A stretch of DNA of 64,000 nucleotides from 66-474 sp035281745. GTDB lineage: Bacteria > Pseudomonadota > Gammaproteobacteria > Xanthomonadales > Rhodanobacteraceae. Below, in pieces: positions 44,291 through 54,810 of the stretch. Each line of letters opens with the position of its first letter. Within the stretch, counting starts at the first letter, position 1. Location: contig DATEDI010000022.1 in NCBI GenBank assembly GCA_035281745.1, forward strand, positions 62,001 through 126,000, read 5' to 3'. The translations under genes were made by a program, and so were the position numbers. The notes under the pieces are model-generated. The model made no database searches. It was not told the DNA's origin and was given only the letters and a program-made list of their open reading frames with translations.

Positions 44291-46114
44291 TCAGGCGGCG
44301 CGAGCGGGCACGGCGTCGAACGCTACGGTAAGCCGCGCCCGGTCGCCGGAAAACGGCACCGTCCCGTGCCAGAAATAGGAAGGGAACAGCACCAGCATGC
44401 CCGTCTCCGGGAGCACATCGTGCTGCGATGACAACGCAGGCGTGGTGAGGATCCCCGGTTCGGCGAACGCCAGCACGCCTTCGCGGTTGTCTGCCCTGCG
44501 CATCGCGTCGGGTAACTCGATGTAACACGCCGAGGAGATCCAGCCGCGCGGATGCACGTGGTTGTGATGAAAGCCGTCGGTGCGCAGTCGGACCGACCAG
44601 CTTCCGTTGAAGCGGTATTCGCCGGTGTTCCGCCGACGCAGCGGATCGCCGCCGTTGCCCATGCGCGCGATGTAGTCACGGATCGGCGCATCGAAGGCCC
44701 GGAACAGCGCGCGAATGGCGGGCTTCTCGTTGTGCGACAGATCGCCGATGGTTTCGGTGCCATGACGCAGTGACTGGAACAGCAGCGGATGCACGAACGC
44801 ATCGTGCATCCGATCGAGATCGTGTTTCAGTTCGTCGAGAAAATCCGTCAGGCTCGTCCACGGCGATGGCGCCTCAAGCTTGTATGCGACCACCAGGTTC
44901 GGATAGTCGCAAAGCTGCGCGTAACGTTCGTCACCGAGCATCCGCCACGCGGTCGTTTGCAGCGCGATGAGATATTGATCGTCGGGCGACTCGAGCCTCA
45001 GCGCCTCGCAGATCTGCAATGCGGCATGCGCATCGCCGACCCCCAACATCGCCGCGACTTGCAGCGTGCGCGCCGCGGGATCGTTCGGCGCCGCGCGCAC
45101 CGCGCACCCGGCGCAATCGAGCGCGAGGCGCGGATCGAACTCCAGTGCCGCGAGACCGGCGCGTACGTGCAAGGCTGGCGGCGCCTGCGGACGCGCGATG
45201 CGTGCGGCGAGGCACGCGTAGGCCGCGCGCACGTCGCCCGACCCCTGCAACACGGCCGCTTTGGCCGCCCATAGCGCATCGTTGTTGGGAAAGGTTTGCA
45301 GCGCCTTGTCGATGGCTTCGGTCGCCTGTTCGCCATCGCCGGTGCGCGTCCACACCAGCTTTGCAAGGTCGCCGTGGGCATCGACCTGTTGCGGCTCCAG
45401 CCGCAGGCAATCGCGAAGAGCTGCTTCGGCGCGATCGTATTCGCCGAGCGCGATGAGGCTGCGTGCATGCGTGTAACGCAGCGTCGCGCTTCGCGGCCCA
45501 CGCTCCAATGCATGTCGCGCGACACCCTCGGCTTCGTCGTGCCGGTTCGCCGCCTGCAGCGCGGTCGCCAACGCCTGCCCGGCGGCGGCGTTGTCGGGCG
45601 ATCGCGCCAACAGGTTCCGGCTCCATGCGACGGCGTCGCCGCTGCGGCCCAGCGCGACCAGCGCGGCGACGTGCTGGACGATCAATTCGGGCGATACATT
45701 GTCGAGCGCGCAGAACGGCGCGACGAGCGCGAGCGCCCGTGCCGGCTGCCTCCGGTCGTTGTAGTAGCGCGCCAGCACCTGGGCCGCATGCGGATCGGGT
45801 TGCCTGGCGGTGGCGGCCCGCTGCAGGAAGGATTCCGCTTCGGCGTGGCGTCCGCTGCCCAGCAGCAGCTCGCCGAGGGTGGTGAGGGTGGGCGCCCAAT
45901 CCGGATCCAGCTCGATCGCGTGTCGCAGGATTCGTTCGGCGCCCGCCGCATCGCCCAACATCAGCGTGACGCCACCGAACAACCGCTGCGCCTCGGCATA
46001 GTCGGGATGGGTTTCAACGACGCCCTGAAGCTGAGCGTGAGCCGCGCGAAAATCGCCGGCTTGCAGCAAACCGTTGACGCGCTGCATCGCAGCGTGGAGC
46101 TGGGCGGGAATCAT
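44291..46114 (-). CDS. TPR-repeat protein with C-terminal 2OG-Fe(II) oxygenase domain
   Basis: A 607-residue protein. Residues 1-380 are tandem tetratricopeptide-like repeats (for example HPDYAEAQRLFGGVTLMLGD, then ELDPDWAPTLTTLGELLLGSG). Residues about 400-600 form a 2OG oxygenase with HHNHVHPRGWISSACYIELP, PSYFWHGTVPF and RLTVAFD; the histidines and the RLTVAF strand match the TIGR02466-type domain. The start at 46114 gives the first repeat. Convergent with GH31, one base between the stop codons. Similar TPR/oxygenase genes often sit near TonB-dependent receptors in Xanthomonadales and Caulobacter relatives; role unproven. Confidence 0.87.
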   Translation of the reverse strand: MIPAQLHAAMQRVNGLLQAGDFRAAHAQLQGVVETHPDYAEAQRLFGGVTLMLGDAAGAERILRHAIELDPDWAPTLTTLGELLLGSGRHAEAESFLQRAATARQPDPHAAQVLARYYNDRRQPARALALVAPFCALDNVSPELIVQHVAALVALGRSGDAVAWSRNLLARSPDNAAAGQALATALQAANRHDEAEGVARHALERGPRSATLRYTHARSLIALGEYDRAEAALRDCLRLEPQQVDAHGDLAKLVWTRTGDGEQATEAIDKALQTFPNNDALWAAKAAVLQGSGDVRAAYACLAARIARPQAPPALHVRAGLAALEFDPRLALDCAGCAVRAAPNDPAARTLQVAAMLGVGDAHAALQICEALRLESPDDQYLIALQTTAWRMLGDERYAQLCDYPNLVVAYKLEAPSPWTSLTDFLDELKHDLDRMHDAFVHPLLFQSLRHGTETIGDLSHNEKPAIRALFRAFDAPIRDYIARMGNGGDPLRRRNTGEYRFNGSWSVRLRTDGFHHNHVHPRGWISSACYIELPDAMRRADNREGVLAFAEPGILTTPALSSQHDVLPETGMLVLFPSYFWHGTVPFSGDRARLTVAFDAVPARAA

Positions 46115-46239
46115 GTCCTTCGAATGGAGCGCGTGATCAAGGGCAACCTCGAAACTTCAACCGGGGAACGCGCCGCGCCGCCTCGTCCTCATCATTCCTG
46201 CATCCACAACGGACGCAAGAATCGGCGCACCGCAGAATG

Positions 46240-47316
46240 CTAGTGCCCCAGATGCCGGTCGAAGAACTTGACCATCACGGCGTAGGCTTCCTTCGACTCG
46301 GGCATTCCGGGATCGGAAAAGAACGAATGCCACATGCCGTCCCACACGTGCAGTTCCGCATCGACACCTGCATCGCTCAGCAAGCGCTGGCTCTGGATTT
46401 CAGAACTCATGGTGAAATCGCGGGTGCCGGTGATCAGCAGCGTGGGCGGGAATTTCGCCAGCACCGCCCGGGAATTGGCCGGAAACACCAGCGGATCCTT
46501 CGCCCGCACACCCTTGAAGTACGGGAGGTCGGTCAGCTTCAACGGCGCGTTCGACGGCGGGCTGCCATTGAGCACCGGCGCAACGTAGGCCGAGTCGCCG
46601 CTCAATTCCACCACCGAACCACAGAAGGTGCCGATTGCGCCAGGCAACGGCAGGTTCTCGTGGATGAACCATGCCACGGCTTCGCCCGTCAGCACACCGC
46701 CAGCCGAACAGCCGTAGATGCCGATGTTCTTCGCCGGATATTTTTTCAGCAGTTCACGATAGACCGCTGCAACATCCTCGCTCGCGGCCGGAAACACATG
46801 CTCGGGACCCTGGCGGTAATCCACGGTGATCACTTCGATCCTGCCCACGCTTGAGACGGGAATCGATTCGACCAGCCCGCCGGAACCGGCACCCCACAGG
46901 AATGTGCCACCGTGCAGATTGATCAGCACGCGCTGCCGCTGATCCGGCGCGACCCCCTGCTTCGGCGTAACCACTTGGGTCGGTACGCCATCGATAACGC
47001 GGCGCTCGATCTTTACCGGATACAACCGCTCCATCAAATTGGCCCGCGCGGTGTTGATCTTGTCGTAATAGGCGCGACTCGCGGCGACGGGGCCATTCAG
47101 CGGCGGCGCATCCCGACCTTCTTCCAACACGCGCTGGAACATCTTGCGTGCCTCGGGCGAGGCATAACTGGAAAATGGAACGGTGAGCGCGGGAGCGACG
47201 ACGTTGCCTTGCCCATCCACGCGCGGCGCCGATGCTGCAAAGGCGTGCGATCCCAAAGCCAGTGCAATCCCGGGCGCTGCGAGCCGAAAAAACGTTTTGC
47301 CGGAGATGGGATTCAT
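46240..47316 (-). CDS. Exported HSL-type esterase/lipase
   Basis: A 358-residue alpha/beta hydrolase of the hormone-sensitive-lipase family. Signal peptide (LAAPGIALALGSHAFA); oxyanion motif LHGGTFLWG; nucleophile elbow GCSAGG; aspartate in TGTRDFTMS; catalytic histidine in WDGMWHSFF. The ATG at 47316 lies 14 bases downstream of the GH65-like gene on the same strand, so the two are probably one transcript. It may remove acyl groups from the sugar substrates handled by this locus. Confidence 0.9.
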   Translation of the reverse strand: MNPISGKTFFRLAAPGIALALGSHAFAASAPRVDGQGNVVAPALTVPFSSYASPEARKMFQRVLEEGRDAPPLNGPVAASRAYYDKINTARANLMERLYPVKIERRVIDGVPTQVVTPKQGVAPDQRQRVLINLHGGTFLWGAGSGGLVESIPVSSVGRIEVITVDYRQGPEHVFPAASEDVAAVYRELLKKYPAKNIGIYGCSAGGVLTGEAVAWFIHENLPLPGAIGTFCGSVVELSGDSAYVAPVLNGSPPSNAPLKLTDLPYFKGVRAKDPLVFPANSRAVLAKFPPTLLITGTRDFTMSSEIQSQRLLSDAGVDAELHVWDGMWHSFFSDPGMPESKEAYAVMVKFFDRHLGH

Positions 47317-47329
47317 GAGGCTGCTCCTC

Positions 47330-49606
47330 TCATCGCGACTCGCGTCGCAGTCGCGGCCTGCCGTCCGCGCCGCGGTCGACGGTGATGTCGTAGCGTTTGC
47401 CGCGGAAGGTGACGTTCGTGAGCGTGAGCGATTTCCATCCGGATGGCAGCACGGGCGGATAGGCCTGGACCAGACCCGACGGCTCGATGCGCAAACCCGT
47501 GAGTCCATAAACCAGGCTTTGCACGAATCCCGCCGAGCCCGTGAGGAAATAACCGGTGTTGTTGTCGGGTGTTTCCGTGCGCACGTTGAAGGGCGCCTTG
47601 AGCATATCCCGGGTGATGTTGTCTTCCAGCCAGCGCGTCGCTCCGGCTTGGTTGCCCAGCGCGGCCGCGGCAATCGTGAGCGGCGCGAGCCCCATGCTCG
47701 TGAGTGCCTGCGCGGGCTTGTTTTGCAACGGCGCGACATCGTTGCGGTAGTCGTTGCGTCGCACCGTCGGATCCATTTGCAGGTCGAGCGAAGGAAACGC
47801 CAGGAACGTGAGGTCGCTGTCGCCCGGGTCGTGCAGCCGCACGCCCGGATCGAGCGCGAGATGGCGCTGCTCGGCGTCCGAGAAGGGCACGTACAGCTTC
47901 GCCGCTATCTCCGTCCAGCGCGGATCGGCTTCGGCACCGACCAGCTTCGCCGCCTCGGTGGCGATCCGCAGCGCCTTGGCGGCCGAGACGTTGGTGAACG
48001 TGTCGTTGTCGATGTAGGCGTAGGGTTCCATCACCGAGACGAGGTCGCGGATTTCGTAGCGCCGGTTCGCCTTGTCGTAGCTCGCGCGGCTGGTCCAGAA
48101 CTCGGCGAGATTGCGGATCACCGGCCAGCCGTCCTTGCGCAACCATTCGAGATCGTGCGTCGCCAGCCAGTATTGCCATTGTGCGATCGCAATGTCGGCG
48201 TTGACGTGGATCTCGCCGACGCTCAATCGATGCGCGGCGTACAGGACCTGCTCCGTGCCGTCCTCGGGATCGGCTTCCCACGGATACTTGGCGCCCGCGA
48301 ATCCGGCCGCCTGCGCCCGCTGTTGCGCGGCCGGCAACGTGCGCTCCCGGAACAGCACGATGGAACGCGCGCGTTGCGGATGCTGCAGCAGCAACGCGGG
48401 AAATATCCAGGTGTCGTTGTCCCAGAATACGTGGTCAACGTACCCGGTGGTCAATCCGCACGCGCCCGTCCCCCAGGTCACATCTGGCGGTACGTTGGCG
48501 AGCAGGTAATAAAGATGGGAATGGACGGCGAGCTGTGCGTGCGGATCGCCATCGATGCGAATGTCCGACTGCCACAATTTCGCCCATGCCGCGCGATGGG
48601 CATCGAGCAGCGGCTCGAAGCCGCGTTCGCGTGCGGATTCGGCCAACGCAAGGTCGGCCTTCCCGTCGCCACCCCAGCCTTCGCGCGACACAGCGACATA
48701 TTTGGTGAAGGCGTAAGTCTTGCCCTTGCTTACCCTGACGCGCATATCGAGCGACAGGCGATTGTCGGTTTGATCCAGCTTCGTTTCGACGGGTCGCAGG
48801 CCGCGCGGCAACTCCACCGCGACGGCTTCGCCCATTCGCGCGCCATTCGTCGCCTGTCCGTCCACGCGCAGCGTCAGATTCGACGTGTCGCCTTGGGCGT
48901 CCAACACGTGGGTATCGCCGTGATACCAGATCGCCGCACGATCGGGCGTGGCGGGCGGCAACGGGTTCAGGGAAAGGCCATGGGCTTCGAGCGCCTGCCG
49001 AAACCGGTCACCGCTCAAGCCGGTGTCGCCCGGCAATTTCGCCAGCGCCAGGCGTGGCTGGGATGGTGCCCACAAGACCAGCGGAAACGAGAGCTCGACC
49101 ACGCCGTCGAATTGAGGCGTGATCGTGAAGCGGACCGTGGCCAGGTGCGGCGACGCCTCGCTGACAAGGCTGACCACTTCGACGCGCGTCGCCTTGCCCT
49201 GGTCGACGTAGCGGTAACTGGTCGTCAGCGTGCCATCGTGCAGGTTCAGGACCTGCTTGTAATCCTGGAATGTCGAAGGCCCCAGCGGCGCCAGATTCAA
49301 CCATGCGCCGGATGACCCCGTGCGGTAGTCGATGCCCGTCCAGCCGGGAATCGCCGCGGGCCGGGCAATGTCGTCCTTGCCGCGATCCATGAACGCGATG
49401 AGATACGACAGGTTGCTCTCGGTGCCGCGCGGCGAAGTGAACGTGGAGACGTAGCCGTTCGCGAGTTCGCCCGGGAAATAGCTTTCGAAGTTTTTCGCGG
49501 TCGCGGTGAGGAGGAAGCTCGGATCCGTCGCCGCTCCGGCGATGGGCGCAATGCACATCAGCGCGATCAGGATCAGTCGTCGGAAATTGGAACGCGCAGG
49601 TTTCAT
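47330..49606 (-). CDS. Exported GH65-like glycoside hydrolase (copy 1)
   Basis: A 758-residue exported enzyme of the GH65 (acid trehalase-like) type. Signal peptide LILIALMCIAPIAGA; N-terminal beta-sandwich; (alpha/alpha)6 barrel with VFWDNDTWIFPALLL, YPWEADP and the likely catalytic glutamate in VGEIHVNADIAIAQWQYW; C-terminal beta tail ending in a basic segment. It shares order and many motifs with the next gene, so the two are paralogs. Likely substrates are trehalose or other alpha-glucosides. The ATG at 49606 gives a normal signal peptide. Confidence 0.87.
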   Translation of the reverse strand: MKPARSNFRRLILIALMCIAPIAGAATDPSFLLTATAKNFESYFPGELANGYVSTFTSPRGTESNLSYLIAFMDRGKDDIARPAAIPGWTGIDYRTGSSGAWLNLAPLGPSTFQDYKQVLNLHDGTLTTSYRYVDQGKATRVEVVSLVSEASPHLATVRFTITPQFDGVVELSFPLVLWAPSQPRLALAKLPGDTGLSGDRFRQALEAHGLSLNPLPPATPDRAAIWYHGDTHVLDAQGDTSNLTLRVDGQATNGARMGEAVAVELPRGLRPVETKLDQTDNRLSLDMRVRVSKGKTYAFTKYVAVSREGWGGDGKADLALAESARERGFEPLLDAHRAAWAKLWQSDIRIDGDPHAQLAVHSHLYYLLANVPPDVTWGTGACGLTTGYVDHVFWDNDTWIFPALLLQHPQRARSIVLFRERTLPAAQQRAQAAGFAGAKYPWEADPEDGTEQVLYAAHRLSVGEIHVNADIAIAQWQYWLATHDLEWLRKDGWPVIRNLAEFWTSRASYDKANRRYEIRDLVSVMEPYAYIDNDTFTNVSAAKALRIATEAAKLVGAEADPRWTEIAAKLYVPFSDAEQRHLALDPGVRLHDPGDSDLTFLAFPSLDLQMDPTVRRNDYRNDVAPLQNKPAQALTSMGLAPLTIAAAALGNQAGATRWLEDNITRDMLKAPFNVRTETPDNNTGYFLTGSAGFVQSLVYGLTGLRIEPSGLVQAYPPVLPSGWKSLTLTNVTFRGKRYDITVDRGADGRPRLRRESR

Positions 49607-49829
49607 GAAGTCCCTGGGAAAGAACGACCTCTCGTCATTCGGGAGCCGCGCGAGGCGCGGAACCAGACGCGGGAAGCGGCCACGGATGACCGCACTTTGA
49701 AGAGCGAGGAAATCCGCTCCTCGTGCCACACGAAAAAGCAGATTCCGGATCGCCGCTGCGCCGCGTCCGGAATGACGAAATACGGCGGTCCGGACATTGC
49801 GCGGCAGAACCAGCCGTCGCCGCACCATG

Positions 49830-52076
49830 TCACTTCGCCTCACGCGTCAGTTCGACCTTGCCGTCAGCACCCCGCTCGATGCCGATATCGTAGTGCTTGC
49901 CGCGGAAGGTGACGTCCTTCAGGGTCACCGACTTCCACCCCGGCGGCAACACCGGCGCGTAGGCCTGATCCAGTCCCTTGTCGTTGATGCGCAGGCCACT
50001 CAGGCCGTAGAGGAAGTTCTGCACGAACCCCGCCGAAGTCGCGAGCAGGTAACCGGCGTTGTTGGTGGCGGTTTCGGTGCGGACGTTGAACGGCGGTTGC
50101 AGGAAGCCCTCCAGATTGCGGTGGATCCAGTACCCCACGGCCTTGGCGTCGCCGACTTCGGCGGCGCCGACGGTGATCATCACCATCATCATCTCGTTCG
50201 GATTGTCGCCGTGGGTCTTGAGCGCCTGCAACTGGAAGTCGAAATCGTTGCGCCGCACTTCGGGCGACATCGGCATGTCGAGGTTGGGGTACATCAGGAA
50301 GATCAGCGACGAGCCCCACCACGTCACCTTGTCGTGCGGCACCGACGGATCGAAGTCGTAGTGGCGCTGCGCCTTCTCATCGAACGGGATGTACATCTTG
50401 TCCGCGATTTCGGCCCACGCAGGATCCGGCTTCGCGCCGACCAGCGCGGCGGCTTGCGTCGCGATGCGCAAGGCCTTGGCTGCCGCGGCGTTGGTGAAGG
50501 TGTCGTTGAGCACGTCGTCGTAAGCCTCGTCGGTCGAGGTGACGTGCGCGATCTCGTAACGGTCCTTCGCCTTGTTCCAGGTCACGCGGCTTTTCCAGAA
50601 CGTGGCGATGCCTTCGATCACCGGCCAGCCGTATTGCTTCAGCCACGCGCGATCGCCGGTGGCGAGGTAGTACTGCCATTGCGCAATCGCGATGTCGGCG
50701 TTGACGTGGACTTCGCGATACACGCCATAGGCGAAATGCGGGGTGACGTCGATGCCCTTCTGCGGATCCGATTCCCACGGATACATCAGGCCTTCCACGC
50801 CGTACTGCTTGGCACGTTCGCGCGCACCCTGCATGGTGCGGTGCCGGAACATCACGATCGACTTGGCGCGTTCGGGGTGCAGCAACAACAACGCAGGGAA
50901 CACCCACGAGTCGGCATCCCAGAATACGTGGCCGGCATAGTTCGGGGTCAGCGCGCAGGCGCCCACCGACCAGGCGGTGCCGACCGTGGTGTTGGACAGG
51001 ATGTAGTAAAGGTCGGAATGCAGCGCGCGCTGCACCGTTTCATCGTGATCGACCACGATGTCGGCTTTCCACAGGTCGTGCCAGGCGGCGACGTGGCGCG
51101 CGAGCAGCTTGTCGAAGCCCATGGTGCGCGCTTGCGTGGCGAGCGCGACGTCGGCCTTCGCATCGCCCCCCCAATCCTGCCGCGAGGCCGCGATATATTT
51201 GGTGAACGTGTAGGTTTCGCCCTTGCGCACGTCGGCGACCACCTCCAGCGACAGCACGTCTGAAGTCTTCAGCAGTTTCGCACTCTCGATCTTCAGGCCA
51301 CGCGGCAATTCGATCGCGGCGGCTTCCGCCGTCTTCAAGCCGTTAACGGCTTGGCCATCCAGCCACAAGGTCCTCTGCTTCGCGTCGCCGCCGTCATCAA
51401 CGACGCGGGTGGTGCCCGGATACCAGACCGGCGCGCGATCGGGCGTCGGCACGGGCTTGTCGTTCAGGTTCTGACCGCTGGCGATCACCGCATCGATCAT
51501 CTGGTCGCCGGTCATGCTGGCGATCGGAAAGCGCGGCTGGTGGCCCGACCACAATCGGAAAGGAAACCGCAGTTGCACCTTGCCGTTGAACTGCGGGGTG
51601 ATCGAAATGCGCGTGGCCGCTAGGTGGTGATCGGCCTGGCTGACGAAGGTTTCCACCCCCACGTCGGTCACCTTGTTGGCGTAGTCGAAGCGGTAGCGCG
51701 TGGTCAGCGTGCCGTCGTGCATGTTCAGGGTCTGCGAATAACCCGAGAAGATCTTCGGGTCGAGTCGCGTCGAATTCATCCAGCCTGGGCCGGGGTTGTA
51801 GTCGATCTCGCTCCAGCCCGGGATGGCAGCCGGGCGCGAAATGTCCTCGCTGGTGTAATCCATGAACGCGACCATGTAGGCCCGGTCCGGCTCGGTGCCG
51901 CGCACCGAGGTCATGGTCGAGAAATAACCGTTGGCGAGATACGACGGAAAGTACGCGCCGAAATCCCTGGCCGTGGCAGTGAGCAAAAAGCTCGGATCGG
52001 TTGCAGTCTGCGCGAAGACCGGCGTCGGCGACGCGAGCATCAGCAAGCACGGAAGCAGGAAGGGGCGGAATCTCAT
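49830..52076 (-). CDS. Exported GH65-like glycoside hydrolase (copy 2)
   Basis: A 748-residue paralog of the preceding gene: signal peptide LLPCLLMLASPTPVFA, then ATDPSFLLTATARDF in common with copy 1, VFWDADSWVFPALLL, YPWESDP and the catalytic-region glutamate in YREVHVNADIAIAQWQYY. The two copies differ most in the middle beta region. ATG at 52076 with GGGAG upstream. A 223-base gap separates it from copy 1, so each may have its own promoter. It lies 142 bases after the TonB-dependent receptor, on the same strand. Confidence 0.87.
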   Translation of the reverse strand: MRFRPFLLPCLLMLASPTPVFAQTATDPSFLLTATARDFGAYFPSYLANGYFSTMTSVRGTEPDRAYMVAFMDYTSEDISRPAAIPGWSEIDYNPGPGWMNSTRLDPKIFSGYSQTLNMHDGTLTTRYRFDYANKVTDVGVETFVSQADHHLAATRISITPQFNGKVQLRFPFRLWSGHQPRFPIASMTGDQMIDAVIASGQNLNDKPVPTPDRAPVWYPGTTRVVDDGGDAKQRTLWLDGQAVNGLKTAEAAAIELPRGLKIESAKLLKTSDVLSLEVVADVRKGETYTFTKYIAASRQDWGGDAKADVALATQARTMGFDKLLARHVAAWHDLWKADIVVDHDETVQRALHSDLYYILSNTTVGTAWSVGACALTPNYAGHVFWDADSWVFPALLLLHPERAKSIVMFRHRTMQGARERAKQYGVEGLMYPWESDPQKGIDVTPHFAYGVYREVHVNADIAIAQWQYYLATGDRAWLKQYGWPVIEGIATFWKSRVTWNKAKDRYEIAHVTSTDEAYDDVLNDTFTNAAAAKALRIATQAAALVGAKPDPAWAEIADKMYIPFDEKAQRHYDFDPSVPHDKVTWWGSSLIFLMYPNLDMPMSPEVRRNDFDFQLQALKTHGDNPNEMMMVMITVGAAEVGDAKAVGYWIHRNLEGFLQPPFNVRTETATNNAGYLLATSAGFVQNFLYGLSGLRINDKGLDQAYAPVLPPGWKSVTLKDVTFRGKHYDIGIERGADGKVELTREAK

Positions 52077-52218
52077 CGCAATGCTCCCATCGGTTTGGTG
52101 CGCGGCAGCACGCGATCGCAAGCCGCGACACCAGAGCGCGGTCCGCCGTGTGTTGTCTGCCACATCGCTGTCCGGACCCGGATCGCGACAAGCGCGATCC
52201 GGGTCACCATGGCGGACT

Positions 52219-54810
52219 TCAGAAGCGATATTTCGCCTGGAAATACACCTCGCGTCCCGTGAGCGGACGGGCCATCAGCACGCCGCCGATGCCGGCGCTG
52301 CTGCCGGTAATGCGCGCATTGCCTTCGGTCAGGCCAATCGCATTGGTCAGGTTGGTGCCCTGCAGGCGGAACTGCCAGTTGGGTCCCACGTCAGCCAACA
52401 GACCCGCGCCGAGCGTGTGGAACGTACCCAGCGGCTGCAATCCGGTCTGGTCCTCGTACCGCTGGCCCGCGTGTTCCCAGGTCAGGAATCCCGTGATGTT
52501 GCCCCAGCTCGTGGGCAGCGTGTAGCTGGGCATGAACAGGTAGCGAACCTTGGGTTGACGCTGTATCGGGGCGCCATTGAAGCTGACGCAAAAGGTGTTG
52601 CCGTTGACGTCGGTGATCGGCGCGCAGGCATTGTGGTGCGTGTAGTGCCCGTCCATGTAATCAGCAATCAGCTTCAGGTGCAGGTTCTCGATCGGCGACC
52701 ATGTGCCATTGAAATCGAGACCATGGGTATTGGCGCCGTAGCTGGAAATCGTGCCGATCGGCACGCCGCTCGTGGTGGTTTCCTGGTACTGCAATCCAGT
52801 AAACAGGCGGTGGTAGATGCTGACGTCCACGAACAGTGTTTGCGAACCATACTTGAAGCCGGCTTCCAGGTTCTTGATCTTCTGCATCGGCGCGAAATTG
52901 CCGCCGGCGCCGCGGATGCCGTTGTCGAAATCGTTGAAGTGCCCGCCGGTGTTGGCGCGCACGTATGCGCTCATGTGATCGTTGAACTCGTAGTTCGCGC
53001 CGGCGGTGAACGACGGATGGGTCTTGTCGTAATGCTCCATGTCCCAGGTGCCATTGCACACGGGGGTCGCATTGTCGTACAGCGTGTTCGGATTGCCGTC
53101 GAGATCGACGGATGAGCGGTTGCAGGTGCGTTGATGGACGTCGGTGTTCTCGAGGCGCCCGCCCGCCTGCAGCAGCCAGGGACCGATCGTCCACGAATCC
53201 GACAGGTAGAAAGCCTTGTTGGTGGCGGTGCCTGCTTCGACGATGTTGTAGTTGCCGCCGAAGTCCACGAAACCCTGCGGATTCGCGACTACATATGTCT
53301 GGCCGCCCTCGGTGTAGGTCAGTCCGATCGGCTTGGTGTTGGGCTGGTTGAGCATCAGCATCTGGTTGCCCAGCGACCAGTTGTCGTGGTCGGTGTAGCG
53401 GGCGAGATAGACGCCGGCCGTCACCGTATTGCCGTCGAAGATTTCCTTGCTGATCCGCAGGTCGTTGTTTAGGCTCTTCAAGCGCTTCTGGATGAACCAC
53501 CAGCCCTGGTGGATCACGCTCTGGTCCAGCGGCACCACCGTGCCGTCGGGCAAGGTCGCCGTCACGGTGCGGGTGGCCGGATACCCGAGGTTGTCGCTGT
53601 CGACCGCAGAACCGTCGGCGTTGCAGTAGCCGGTGGGCTGCGGGACGCTGCAACCGTAGAGATAATAGTTCAGCGGCTTGGGGTTGGGACCGGAGAACAG
53701 CGCGTTGGTCGGCAAGTCGCCACCGAAGTACAAGAAGTGATCGGAGATTGTCCAACTGCCCAATGTGGTGTCGAAACTGCCGCCGAAGTAGTTGAGATTG
53801 CCACCGCGGCCGTTGGCGAGATCCGCGTTCTCGAGATAGCCCAGTGGGTTCGGCACCTGCACGTGCTGGATCGCCTTGCTGTAGTAAGTGCCGGTCGAGG
53901 GATCGAATCCGGGATAGCCGGAGAAGTTGTCGCCCGAACCCTGGATCATAGGGATCGGCGTGATGAACTGGTTCTTGTCGTCGAGTTTGCGCGCCCACAG
54001 CATGAACGAGCCGTTGTCCCAATCGTGGGTCAACGTGGCCGTGAGCTGGCCGCCCTTGTCGGCCTTGAACTGCGGATCACGCACGCCATCGGACACGCGA
54101 TAGAAGCCGCCGATGCTCGCGAACCAACCGTCCGCCAGCTTGAAACCGTAGAAACCGTCGACACGCCACAGGCCCTCGTCGCCGTAGGTAACGCCGACGT
54201 CACCGGAGGGTTCGGCCGTGCCCTGGCGCAGGATGAAGTTGGCGGTCGCGCCCATCTGGCCGGGACCGAACACCGCGCCCGGGCCGCCCTGCACGATCTC
54301 GACGCGTTCGATGGTGTCGTCCAGCCTGAACAACGAACTCGAATCCATGAACGACAACGACGGCATGCCGTAGATCGGCGAGCCGTTGATCATGTTCGTG
54401 AAGAATGGCGCGTCGCCGCCGCCCGGGAAGCCCGCGATCTCGATGTTGGCGCCCGTCTGGCCGCCGGTGGATTCGGGCCAGATACCGGGGGAGATCTTCA
54501 GGAGATCGGCGACGCTGACGGGGTTGGACTGGCGGATTTCCTCGCGATTCGCCGACACGATGCTGTAGCTCGCATCCAGTTTCTTGACGCCGGTGGCGCT
54601 GGCCGTCACCACCACCGCCTGCAGGGTTTGGGTTTTTTCCTGTTTGGATTTCTGATTGGGCGTCGTGGCTTGCGCGGCGACGTTGCCGGTGGTCTGTGCG
54701 GTTGCCGCTCTCGCATCCGGGTTGCCGCCGGGCGATGCCCACGCGACCGGTGACAGCGCCGCAAGGATGGCGCTGGTCAGCGCCAGTCGGATCAACTTGT
54801 CGTTCTTCAT
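52219..54810 (-). CDS. TonB-dependent receptor
   Basis: An 863-residue outer-membrane receptor. Signal peptide (LALTSAILAALSPVAWA), TonB-box-like TLQAVVVTAS, plug domain (VSVADLLKISPGI, VEIVQGGPGAVFGPGQMGA), 22-strand barrel and terminal phenylalanine. The start has a strong GGAGG ribosome site. Position beside GH65, GH37 and LacI genes indicates uptake of an alpha-glucoside or trehalose-like sugar rather than iron. Confidence 0.92.
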   Translation of the reverse strand: MKNDKLIRLALTSAILAALSPVAWASPGGNPDARAATAQTTGNVAAQATTPNQKSKQEKTQTLQAVVVTASATGVKKLDASYSIVSANREEIRQSNPVSVADLLKISPGIWPESTGGQTGANIEIAGFPGGGDAPFFTNMINGSPIYGMPSLSFMDSSSLFRLDDTIERVEIVQGGPGAVFGPGQMGATANFILRQGTAEPSGDVGVTYGDEGLWRVDGFYGFKLADGWFASIGGFYRVSDGVRDPQFKADKGGQLTATLTHDWDNGSFMLWARKLDDKNQFITPIPMIQGSGDNFSGYPGFDPSTGTYYSKAIQHVQVPNPLGYLENADLANGRGGNLNYFGGSFDTTLGSWTISDHFLYFGGDLPTNALFSGPNPKPLNYYLYGCSVPQPTGYCNADGSAVDSDNLGYPATRTVTATLPDGTVVPLDQSVIHQGWWFIQKRLKSLNNDLRISKEIFDGNTVTAGVYLARYTDHDNWSLGNQMLMLNQPNTKPIGLTYTEGGQTYVVANPQGFVDFGGNYNIVEAGTATNKAFYLSDSWTIGPWLLQAGGRLENTDVHQRTCNRSSVDLDGNPNTLYDNATPVCNGTWDMEHYDKTHPSFTAGANYEFNDHMSAYVRANTGGHFNDFDNGIRGAGGNFAPMQKIKNLEAGFKYGSQTLFVDVSIYHRLFTGLQYQETTTSGVPIGTISSYGANTHGLDFNGTWSPIENLHLKLIADYMDGHYTHHNACAPITDVNGNTFCVSFNGAPIQRQPKVRYLFMPSYTLPTSWGNITGFLTWEHAGQRYEDQTGLQPLGTFHTLGAGLLADVGPNWQFRLQGTNLTNAIGLTEGNARITGSSAGIGGVLMARPLTGREVYFQAKYRF

